In this document: one piece after another, positions 12,601 to 25,300 of the stretch
Numbering within the stretch: position 1 is the first letter of the stretch
Layout: each line of letters opens with the position of its first letter
Origin: Spisula solida
Taxonomy: Eukaryota > Mollusca > Bivalvia > Venerida > Mactridae
Length of the DNA stretch: 64,000 nucleotides
NCBI GenBank assembly: GCA_947247005.1
Contig: OX365955.1
Span: 37,985,822-38,049,821, forward strand
Direction of reading: 5' to 3'
The notes under the pieces: model-generated
Told to the model about the DNA's origin: nothing
Seen by the model: only the letters and a program-made list of their open reading frames with translations
The model's database searches: none
Translations under genes and position numbers: made by a program

Positions 12601-15600
12601 TATTTTATTTCAGAAGATGGTTTGAGTATCAATGCACCTGAAGGAAGGAAACTTAGTATCGGAGCGCCTGATGCTAGGAGACTGAGTATGGCAGCGCTAG
12701 ATGCTAGAAAAAAGAGTATCAGTGCGCCCGATTCTAAAAAGCCTGCAGGTGCACCTGATGCAAGAAAACCAAGTATCGGTGTGACTGCACCGGATTCTAG
12801 TACATCCAGAAAATCGAGCGATACGAATGCACCGACTATCAATCCCCCGGCCATCGTCGGTGCTGAGTTTTTCTATACATACTCCTATTTATTATTACAA
12901 TCTGTTTGCTTACTTCATTTGTAGTCAGCGTACATGTGTTCTTTTTTGCTTGGCAACTCATTATCCTCAGATATTCTTCTTTTAGTTTTTATGTACTCAT
13001 ATTTTTTTATGTACACATATTTAGTAAAATAAATAGTTAGCCTATGCGTCTCTGTGCTCGCCATTTTAACATGACAACTGCATAGAAACAGGTTTTTTTG
13101 TGCCGAAATGGGGTCGAAAAATGACTATATCAGTATTTTCTGTTTTCCATATAATTACCTGTTTGCTCAAACAGCTTTAACAAAACACACTAATATGATT
13201 CAACTTTTGTACAGGATCAGTATGGGCACCCAGATAGTTCGGACTGCTTTTATTAGAAATTTATCTAATTTTTGCACAAGTTTTCTTGGTACATATAATC
13301 GGTAATTTTTGGAATATCTGATGTAATAAGTTTCCATCTTTTGTTGTACATTGTCAAACTTGCGTACTGGTAGTGGTGAAATCACGTGGAAGAGGTTGGC
13401 GTACAGCTTTTGGTTTCAACTTTTTTATCTTCATTTTTTCATTTGAAGAGCTTAGAGAGAATCAACCCACAGTGTTCAAATTTATATTTTAAGACCCAAA
13501 GTTGCTAGATTTTGCCCCGATTGCATTTATTCCCTATTTCAGTATCTCAGTTTATAGACGGCTAAAACTATTGCTTACTTTACAGTGTTGGCAAAAATTA
13601 ATTTATTTGTTGCAGTGCCTTGCTTCCATCTGATTGCGTAGTCATTCTAGATTTATTGAAGATCTCCCAAGAAAATAAATTTCTGGGAAATCTGCAAGCG
13701 CTATAAATAATACGCTGGTGTTGTGCTTTAAAAGTGCTGAATTATTTACTAAAAATGCAATCATGGCGGTATGCACAAAGTTGGTATATGTTTAGAATAT
13801 TGTAGTCATTATATACTCAATCATATTGCAAAAAGTCTCTTGGCAAGCCAATCGTTGAAAATATTAGATTTAATAACTTGTCCCTTGCAAGCATCATGAT
13901 TGCATAAAAATCCCTAGTCCCTTTCATATCCCAAAAGTTAAGTTATTTAATGACTGGTGCCTCGCATGCACATTGCAAAAGATAAATATTTGATATTTAG
14001 TCCTTCTCAAGCATATTGCAAAAGCTATTAGATTTAATAACTAGCCCCTCGCAAGCAAATTGCCAAGACCATCGCAAGCAAAATGACAAGAAAAATTACT
14101 AGTCCCTTATAAGCATATATTTAAGAATATTATTTAATTAATTTCCAGTCCCTTGCTAGCATATAGGAACAGATATTTGTTAAGAACTGGTCCCTCACAA
14201 GTGTATTGCAAAAGTATTTTAACATTTAATAACTAGTCCCTCATGTCCATCCAAACTGTGAGTAAAAATAGGTTTTTGGTAAAAAGATCATATGGTCTAG
14301 TAAATTCGTACAGACAGGTTAAACTAATCCATGCAGTCTAGCTTGTAAACTATTTATTATCAATAACTACAGTCTGTAGATTAGATGAAATGAATTGGCT
14401 CTAATTGCCTTCCTAGAAGTATATATATGCTTAGAGCAACAAAAGCAAATGCTTAGAGCCAAAAGCGCATGCTCAGAGCCAAAAGCATATGCTCAGAGCT
14501 AAATTATTCTGCTTGCTTGTTTCCATAAGTTTTATAGAATCTTATACAGTAATAATTTCACATTAACAGTAGATTGTACAAGATGTATAATAATGTATAG
14601 TCGCTTCATACAGAGTGTGCATTTATCGTAGCTAGCAAGCTTATGGTAGGTTCTTAGTGAAAACTGCCGGAAAACTCTGCTCCATCAACCTGGGTTGTTT
14701 AGTTATGCCATTACTGTGCAACTATTGCTTAAATTTAAGTGCCCCAACAAGCATAATGATATTCTCCTTATAAATATATTTCCCAGATATTAAAAAAAAT
14801 GCTTTCAAAACATTTTTTGAAAAGATTTAAGTTTATAATTGTTTTTTTCTTTATTAAGTTAAACAAATTTTGGTTTCAAATTGTTATAAAATGTGGTCAT
14901 ATCACTGGTGAACTCAAAACTCAGGTTGGGGCTATAACTCTTGTTGAGTGATATTAGCTATAGAGGGTAGAGTTTTCTTGCAGGCTAGGCATCGTTCTGC
15001 TCCGCCGATCAATTAAAACAAAGCAAAATAAGCAGCCTTTTGTAAATTACCATGTAAGCATATTTGTAAGCATACTTTAATCAAGTAAAGCCACAATGCG
15101 CATTATTGTAATATATTCTAAATGCGGCAAGTTTTATGTGTTAAGTACATTCATAAAAGCAAAATGCGCCATTTAACAATATTACTAATGCATTTTAATA
15201 CATATATATATATTTGATCTAAGTGCTATCTGTTTCTAATTGCTTTCTGCGATAATGTTGTCGTTAGTCTAGAATTTATGTTTCAACATTCGATTCTACG
15301 ACTTCTTTCAGTTGAGCAGAAACGTCGTATGTCTCAAATTGAGATTACGAAGATGGCGCTGAAGAAGGTTGATTCGGACAGTGAGGACGATCGGGTAAAT
15401 ATTAGCGTATTATATTTATATCTGTGTCCAAGTAAAAGCGCATCAAATAGCTTACATATATGTATATATATATATAATAATTAATAACATGTACTTGTGA
15501 TGATTTTTATTATATTTTTATTTTGCTCATAAACTGGCGCAAACATCACAGCGTGTGAAGTGTGACATATCGTATCACTATGTGAATTATACCTAGTCAG

Positions 15601-18600
15601 ACTGGATTGTATTGCATCATACATTGAAAGCCACTGTATGTTTCCATGGATTGCATTCTGTGATACAACAAGTGTATTTATGTAATTATCATTGATTAAC
15701 TTGTCATTTTACATGCTAGATAAAAACGTATGTCTTTAATAACTACTTGTCCATAATCTAATGAATGTGGATTTAGTCTACAGTAGTTGAGAAGTGTTGC
15801 ACATTAATACATTATTGTAAACCATAACAGGAAATTGTCTGCTGGTGGATATTAAAGAAAAAATATTTCATAATTAATTGAGATGAATAGACGTTAATTA
15901 ATTGTTAATTATGAAATTAAAATGCTGTGTAAACTTCAGATTATGTAGTCTAAGAAATTAAATCCTTTTGTGACATCTTTGTTTGGGACGACTTTTTGTG
16001 CCAAAATAGCTAGATTTTCTTTGCTTTGTAACTTTCTATATGAATTCAAAAAATGTTATCAATCTTAAGAAATTTCTTAAGTTCGCAATGTGGAAATGTT
16101 TGCGATTTAAAAAAATCACAAAAATGTCAGCCAGCAGAAATTTCATATTTTGCAGGATTATATTTGTACATAATTGGCTATTGTAACAGTATATAATAAT
16201 ACTTATTTTGGGGATTCGTAAACATTTCTGCACATTGAACATATGAAATCATGATCTCCTAAAAATACCAGCAAGTACAGTAGATTCTAATCTGGTCTTA
16301 TTAAATTTGTTGGTTCCAGAAAGCTGTACTCTTCATCTCTCTCTAAACTTTGACAATCTTTATATATACTTTACTTAATAGCTTAAAGATTTAACTATAT
16401 TTTAAAAGGGGTAAATTATAATTTGGTACATATCAATTGAATTTTGTTCGGAACATTTTCTTAAAAAGCAAAATCTAGCTATTCCATGTAATATTATGTA
16501 ACATTATGTTTATTCTTTGCTCATAACATACAGCTCAGTGTTTGGTGTTAATTTTGACATGGTGTACACATTATAGACATTACAGTTGGACCTTGTTAAT
16601 CCAAATTCACCTGGCTCAAAACTGTAGTTTGATTAAGCCAACTAGACTTGAGACTGATTTCAAATCGTACCTGGTTGTGAAATCTGAAAGGTCCAACTGT
16701 TAATCTTTTACTGAAGATGGCATTGATCAAGTGTGCCTCCATAGCTCAATGGTTAGCGCGCTCACCGTCTAATCTGGCGACCCGGGTTCAAATATGGGTG
16801 GAGGCACTCATATGTCTGCCATATTTCAGCAGAAAGGCTATGTTCGGCTTAACTCGGCATATATTGATATTAAAAAGTACCATAATTATAGTAATGATGT
16901 TGGGTTCTGTATTTCAAACAAGGGGTATCATTTTATCCTTGATATCTGTCCGATTCTAATCATTTAGTACTTTAAACTAAGAAAGTCTGGGTGTATATAA
17001 TACTTTGAATTTGCGAGCAAACCTTCAGTGAGGGATATGTCATATGATGTAATGTGTATATCATTTTATTTATCAAATATCAATTTGCATTTTCATTCTT
17101 TTCAAAAAATGGCTTGCAAGCGTTTGTGTTATAAAAACACAGTAATACCCCACTCACTGTGTTGTATTATTCAATTTCTATAATTTTATTTTCAAAGCCG
17201 CTGTGTGATTTTGCATTACAAATATATTTAATATAAACATAAGCTATGTCTGAACTTCTGTTCTGAGTGAATTTTCTTTATTCCGTGCTGAATGTTAACA
17301 GTTTATTCCTGGCAAATTTGTATGTTTCATTGTGCCTTATCATTCCTTTTCTTCTAAAAATATCTCACTTCTTACTGTCCTTCTATAGTGACTGATGTAG
17401 ATCATTGGCGCAGTTAACAGACTTTCTCTGAGATGAAATTGTGAAAGTTTCGAATTTTGAATAGTATTTTCTTTTCAATTAAACAACCCAATTTAGTCAA
17501 GTAAAATGATTATCTGATTCACCTGACATATTTATGGTTGCTTTATTAAGACTGATGTGCTGACAGAGTCTCTGCCAAGCTCCCGCAGAGATTCAGTAGT
17601 ATCGGACAAAACACCAAGTGTGCCCGAATCTCACAATCTAAGGTCCCGCTCTCCGTCAGTTGATATTCAACACCCATTACTACGACGTGGAAGCTCCCAA
17701 AGTAAGGGGGGATTAGAAAATGTTGAGGTTCGGTGCAAAAGTGGTGCACAGAAGCGCAAAGTTAGTGGACAGATTGAAGAAAGTCCATTTAAAGTTCAAC
17801 TTAAGCATAGAGAAACTGAAGCAGAGGCAGGTTTTGAATAAGCCAATGAGATTGCTGTGCTATTTATATAAATTTGAATTAGCCAATTATATTGCTGTGG
17901 TATTAGTTTCAAATTTAACTTAGCCAATCATATTGCTGTGATATTAGTTCAAAATTTGAATTTGCCAATCATATTGCTGTGCTATTATTTCCAAATTTGA
18001 ATTATCCAATGAGATTGCTTGATATTGTAATCAATTTTGAAATAGCCAGACATTTTGCTGTGATATGTAAATTTGAAATGCTCTGCTATGTAGGTGCAGG
18101 ATAAATTTGTTTGAGTAAAATACTTCATGGGTTTCAAGCCAAAATGTGTACTTGTATAATAAGTAGTTGTTATTTGAGCATATTAGTAGGTAATGTGTGT
18201 TTGTGTGTACTTACTTTTTGAAGCTGTGTGTTATTAAACATGTAGTTTACACAGATATACACTGAAATGTTCTTTCTTTCATTTCTTTGAAATGTTCTTT
18301 CTTTCATTTCTTTTGTCTTTGTTTTATTGTTGTGTGATTGTCACTTCTGATACTGATTTAATATGATTATTTACTTGAAAGAAATTTCTGCATTATATTC
18401 TGTTAGTACCGTTACCGTAGTAACATAAAAAGATTCAAATTCTTGAAATTCATATTTTCTTCATTTCTTGAAACTCCCTTAGAGCGGTAGGGAAGGTGTT
18501 GGTAGCAGACGACAATCAGTTGATGATTCTAATAAACTTGATGTCCCCTTTAAACAATTAACCGCTGAAAAATTGGAAGCCCTTGATGCCCAACAACAAC

Positions 18601-19295
18601 AGAGGCGGTCCTCAATGCAAGGACGAAGAATGTCATTGGTTGATGCCATTCCCGACTGGCCGTCACTCAAACATAAAGAGAAAGAGGCGGAGGTATAGTT
18701 GAGCGTATTGTGGATGAATATGTCTCGTGAAGTAGTCTCGTGAATACATTATCCACACGCACCCTTACTGGACGACAAATTTGTTTCTGTACAATTGTCG
18801 TACTTGTTCTTGTTTTCATACTGTGCTAAGCTTCAAGTCTTGTACCTAATCGCACTTCTTATTTTGCGTCGTCTTATATGTGTCAGTTATTATTCGATAT
18901 TTTCAGTTCCTAGGTTGTTGTTGATTGATGCTTTAGATATATGTCTACTTACAATGAATGCAACACACAAGTATTAACCCGCAGCTTTAGATATTTATAA
19001 TAATCTACTAACTTATTAAATCTTTACAGCCATCATGCCATCATGGTTTAGGTTTTATATACATGTACTTTATATACACATCAAACACATCTGTCCACAG
19101 TATGGAAGGTCAGGAATCAAGGAAAGCAGGACCAGCTCCCATAAACTTCATCTAATTTTAATATGAGATTTTCAATCCTCATCTTATCAGTTCATTAATT
19201 TTTTGTTATACAAAAAATGTATATTTAATTGATCATTGTTCCCGGGTAATATTGATGTACGATTTTGTAGCTATCTAACATACTGTAGCTGATAC

Positions 19296-19343
<48 letters not shown>

Positions 19344-22300
19344 GAAAGTTGCAGGAACTATGTATGATATATTACCTGTACACTGTACAAACTGTTATAA
19401 GAAAATTTAGTTAACCCATTTAAAGAAATCTTGGGGGAGTAAATGTTCTGTTATGAACTGTTTCAAGTGTGTATGAGTTTGCAAGAAGGCATCTCACTAA
19501 ATGTTCTACAGCAAGAATGCTACTTTCCCATGCTCAGTTGATTGGTAGCGGATAAAACTATCATACGTCATTCTGTGATTTAGGATGTAATTAAATTTCT
19601 TGCAACTATTTTAACAAAATATTTTCTGATGCCAAATATCATGATTTTTTCCCTGCATTTTGAATGCATTTTATGCATTATAGTGCATATAGGTATACCA
19701 GGTAACCGTTAAAAGCTACCCAGAATCAGTATCTGCTGGGAACCAGTCCAAATTTTAACAAATAAAATAATTATCCTAGATAATAATGTCTATAACTACA
19801 GTAATTTTAACTGTTAAGAAGGTTGCCAGAAGAATGCAGTTGAATATTTTGGCAAACATTAAAATTTGGATAAGATAAATTTGTCTACATGAAACATCCC
19901 CCACTACATTTTATTCCTAGATATGCTGCTTGTTGATACCTGGAATATTTTTATGTTTCGGAAAGCAGCTTTGTGGTCAACTTCAGTTTTCTTATGGGCT
20001 ATCTGATTTTAACTTTATTATGTGGCCTTTTAACTCACCTGTCAAAAAGTTGTGACGGCATTGTGTGATTTATTTTTGGTGAAGTTTGCAGAAAGTAGTA
20101 CCATGACATTTCAATTTGAACAATCTTTGTTTGTGCAATTTTAGGAATATGTCAGACTATTTGACCAGTGGAATGTCTTAAATAAAACCCAGATTATGTC
20201 CTCTTTCAAAGTACAGAATAAATAACAAAGAATAAATTTGGTTACATATATTTGATAGAAGTTTCCTGAAATCAATGCAGAACAATCTTGACCCATTGTT
20301 TTTATCGACTATTACTACAGGAAATTCCCATGGTGACCTTGATCATCTGATTATGTTAGCACCTACATTTTCATCTATTTTATTATCAACAAGTGAAGTA
20401 ATGATTATTTATAAATGAGTTATTATTGCTTATGAGTTCATTTATACATATATAAGATACCAAATTAGGCTCTAGAATGAAAGAAATGGCTGCCTGCATC
20501 GTACATGTTGATGATTTGAAGTTGATCAAAGCTTGTAACCATGGCTATGGATGTTAACCAGCACTCAATACTAACAGCCTAATTCTAAAAGACATTATTT
20601 GTCATTGTTCACTAATAATACACTGGGCCATTACAAAAACAAAGTTCAGTCTAAATTATGATGCTGCACCTATCAGTCTGCTTTGCTTTTCACGTCATGT
20701 AATAAAAAAATTACACCCAGACTGCAGCTGATTTTGAGTGCTCAATCTTTAAGTGCTAAGTTTGTGTGCTCAAACTTTAGTACTGATTGTAAGTGCAAAG
20801 TTTGTTTTCTTGGTTGCTGATTTTGAGTGCAAAGAATGTTTGCTCAAACTTTGAGTGCTAAGTATGAGTGCTCAAACTAAATTTGAGAACTGACTTTGAG
20901 TGCTATGTTCAGTATTGACTTTGAGTGCTGAGCACTGGTTATCATCCTAGGCCTTGTACTAATAGTGACATTAGAGGTCAGATCAATAGATTAGTAGGCG
21001 GCTTAAGTATGTTGCTTCTTACAGCAGAGGGTTCAATGTTTGATCCTTATTTTATACTGTTACCTTGTTAGAAAATGTAGGGCAAGCTTACTTAATATGA
21101 CCATACCTATATTCTAGGGGTTTGTTATGCCTATATCCTAGGGGCTTGTTGCTTTAAATAGAAACCAAATCACTTAGTGAATTATCCTGTTTTTGAAAAA
21201 TGCTTTAGTTGTTTAGATAATTATAGTGGCTTAGTTTTCAGCCCAAAATGTAATTGTGAGTTTCTGCTGGGAGAAAAAAAGCTGTTACATCAGTAACTAA
21301 ATTACAACTATTTTATAAAATTTTGATCATCTATTCCTGATTATTTGAGTCCCAGATTTTTTCTTAATCAGATCTCTAGATTAAAAATTGGGATTATTAT
21401 GCTGTATATTTTACAAATTAAAATCTTAAAATTCTTAATCTGATTATATTTTCACTAGAACAATAATAATGTTTTGAAATCTTATTTTTTGAAATCGTTT
21501 TAGTACAGAAACCAACAATTACTTGAAGTTATTATTTAAATAAATTATTTTGATTCTTACTTCTACTTATGAATTGTATTATACCTTATATATGAAATCC
21601 ATTAAATACAATCACAATATAGCAAATATGACTTAATATCACGTTGTCAAAACTAAAACTTCTGTGTGTAAGTATGATTTATATATATGTATTCCTGATT
21701 GCAAAAAATAAGGATGGTTCAGAAATATTCTGTATTGATTTTATAATAGAATAATTACATGTGTCATCAGGATTATGACATTTGCAGATGATTTCAGAAT
21801 TTTTTTGAGACCTTAATTTAAATTTCTTTAACTTTCAATTAAAATCTTTGATTCTGTCCAGCATGATAACATGTTCAAAACTTCGTTAGATCTGTCATAG
21901 TGGAACTTTCTACTATTATACCAGTACATATGCTACATTGAAACGTATATGAATGTTCACTATGAACAATATGGCCCTTACTTATTGCAATCAGGAGAAA
22001 ATTAATGTGTATATCAATACTGCCTCAATGTCACTCAAAATAATAATAAATAAAGTTTTTATTATTTAAATAATTATTATTATACATCAATATAAAACAA
22101 AAACCCTTAGCATTGTAATTTTACAAGAATAATGAAAAAAAATGTTCTTAGTATATATATATTATCATAATTATTTATGACCTTGAAATTCTTTCATATT
22201 TTACTTCTGAAATTGTATGCATATTGCTGCTTATTATTTTTTACAGAAAATATTTATTTTTGATCAGTAATCTGACTGTGACATACACATGACTCTTTCA

Positions 22301-25300
22301 CTAGAAGTTATTTATTTAAAAAATCTTCACCAATATGGCTGTCATTTTGATGCAGTATTGATTTTTTGTGATATTTTGTGAAATAATAAATGGATTCTGA
22401 TATGAATGATCTAATAATGTACAGTACAAACTCTATTGAGCAATACCATTTGGGAGCTCTAAATAATGGCTGTTGTTTAGAGGTTGTTGTATTACAGAGG
22501 TTATATTGATAGTAAATATCAGCTTTGGGGGATTTTGAAGGTGTTGTTGTAGAGAGGTTGTTGCTCTACAGAGGGCCGCTCTGGAGAGGTTGTACTGTAC
22601 ACTTATTTCTGCACTGTAAAAATGTATATTGATCAATATATCTTAACAATAAAACTTGTACTCTCCTTTCATGCTTTTGTGTGTGTGATTTTAACTTTCT
22701 TCATTTTCCTGTCACCGTAATAATTATGTTGTTTACATTCGTCAATATTTTCAGTTTTACTTTTATTTCATTTTCTTTATCCTTACTTCATTTAAACACA
22801 TTTACAAAAATAAAAAATATGTCTAATGAATTGTATATAATCACTATTGTTTCCATGTATTTATTTAATTTTCTTTTGTTTTATTTTTTATTACCTGTTT
22901 CATTTTGGTTTTATTTTTACCATTGACCATGTGTTGGTGTCCCCTAGTAAATCAAGGGATCGTTTGTTTAACTTGCATATTTTGGATTTATGATAGGCTC
23001 CGGAGAAATGGATCAGTGAGCTCGAGGATAAGAAGGTCATGGAAGGTACGGAAGAAGTGATGTTTGCGGCCAAGTTCTGTAAACCTGATGCTCCATACAG
23101 ATGGTATAAAAACAAGCAGGAGATTTTCCACGGGGAGAAGTACCACATCGAGGTAAACGGTGACGAGTACACATGTAAAATCAACAATATTAAACTGGAA
23201 GACAATGGAAAATACATCTTGGAATGTGGCAAGGGACCACTGAAGACATCGGCATGGTTATATGTAGAGGGTGAGTTCAAATTGAAATACTTAATAACTA
23301 TTTAAGGCCTACCAATAGGGGACAAAATTAGTTTTTATGGGTTTCTTGACTGGATAATAATTAAAATTAAACAAACCTTTACCATAATTTGTAGTTGTTA
23401 AAGAACTCTAAAGCATTTAAACATGAACGTAAGTTTACGATTTCCGTAAGTGCTTTGATAAAAAAGTAACATAAGTGATAAACAGTACCTAGGTTAATAT
23501 AACTGGTGTCAATACAGTAAAGGGTTAAAAGTCATGTTCTTCCTTGTTACAGAGAAACCACCAGAGTATTTCTTCACCCAGAAGTTGAAGGAGAAGTACA
23601 GTATTGAATCCAAGAAAGAAGGCATGCTCGAATGTTTTGTCAATGACGTTAAAGCCAAGGTCAAATGGTACAAGAATGACAAAATTGTTGAGGTAAGTTT
23701 TTTTCATGATTCTTTGAGCAGTTCTTATTTTTTGCAAGGACATTCTTATTTATTAATGCTGTAGTTAGGTTTACAGCATAGGGTTCAGTGTTAAAGCTCT
23801 GTTGAAGCTTTGTTGAAAAATTGTCAAAATGAGGAAACACTGTATAAAATGATTTCAAGGTTTTATCTTGAAAAGACACCTTGTAACAGCACATTCTGTG
23901 TAAGGAAAAAGCCCTGAATATTATGTGGTATTGAAAGAAATTGATAAAATACCTGAAAAAAATAAATATCTGTTGAAGAATATGAGCAGAATCTGCTTGC
24001 TTCATTTTAAAGGGACTGCCTCACGTTTTGGTGTATTGCAAAAATAAAATTAAATTGTCAAATATTCATGTAATTATGGTATAGTTTCCTGTATATGCCA
24101 TAAACAACCACATCGACATAAAAATAACTTGGGAAACATCGGCATTTTGTAGTAATTTAGCATTTTTACTCCCAAAATTCTATAGGGTATTAATACCCTA
24201 TAGAATTAGCACTACTATCACTTTAATTGCCTGAAATTTGTTTCCATTCGATGGAAAACGAATTGCAAAACGAACCGAATACCTCACATATGTTTCGGCT
24301 TTAGTTTGTTGAAGTTACAGTTTTATCATGTGTGAGTTACATAATTCACAGAACATTTTGGAAGGAAACTCTGCGATATTTTCAAACAGAAAAATACTGA
24401 GTGCCATATATCAAGAGTGATTTAAATTGCTTATATGCCATTAATCTTTCATAAAGCAACCATCAGTGACTTTCTATTATATAAATACTTGGTTAGGTAG
24501 GAAAATTACGTAATACAAAAATTTTAGCACGATCTGTGAGGCAGCACCTTTAATATGATAGTATTTCTTTTCATTGCCCGTCACTTGAATAACACACAAA
24601 AATATGTCTGACTTGATAATTTATTGACAACAAAAACTTGAAGATATAACATGAGTTAACATCATATATGTTTAAAAATACACTAAACAAAGAAACATGA
24701 ACAGGATATATATTTGGCAGCCAGTGGTAAAATGATGAAATATTATGAAAGCATTCTATTTATACATGTAATTTAGATCACTTGTCAGCTTCGTTTCAAA
24801 TATTTGCTGTCGTTTGGTAAATAATGTAGAAGTGCAATGATATAAAGTAGAGTTCATATTTTAAAAAATAGTTCTTTCCTGGGGTAAGTTTATAGCCGGA
24901 GATATTTAGCAGGCCTAATGTCCTTGCACAGAATATATGAATTTCATGATCATCATCACTCATTTAGTTTGTGGTTGTGGTGAGCATTGGGCATACTTGG
25001 CATACATCATTCATAAATCCTCCTACATATGATTATGTGTACAGAAGCTGAAGTGTTATATAGACCAGAAGTCGGATGTAAGGTTTCATTGTTTGTTTCT
25101 TTATATGAGAACTATGTGTTGTGTATCCATTGATTCTTTATCTGAGAACAATGTGAGGTCTATCCATTGATTCTTTATATGAGAACTATGTGTGGTGTAT
25201 CCATTGATTCCTTATCTGAGAACAATGTGTGGTCTATCCATTGATTCTTTATATGAGAACTATGTGTGGTCTATCCATGGATTCTTTATATGAGAACTAT

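Larger units (their letters stand above)
8715..12613 (+). other. Intron between the M-motif-like tail and the phospho-repeat exon
   Basis: Holds a tRNA-like remnant, a 14-G run at about 10080, several tandem duplications, the hairpin at 10671 and the element at 12235. A possible 12-nt microexon at 11529-11540 is described under findings. Confidence 0.65.
15395..17550 (+). other. Intron
   Basis: Contains the element at 16580 and, 33 bp after it, the tRNA-like sequence at 16735. No further exon found. Confidence 0.65.
18693..22996 (+). other. Intron between the D1 exon and the next Ig domain
   Basis: Contains the (ATCA)n run, the TTTGAGTGCT repeat and the element at 22418. No additional in-phase exon recognised in 4.3 kb. 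Confidence 0.65.

Noticed and set aside
16735..16806. Functional tRNA gene
   Set aside because: Mismatched D and T stems and no proper anticodon loop; kept as a tRNA-like repeat.
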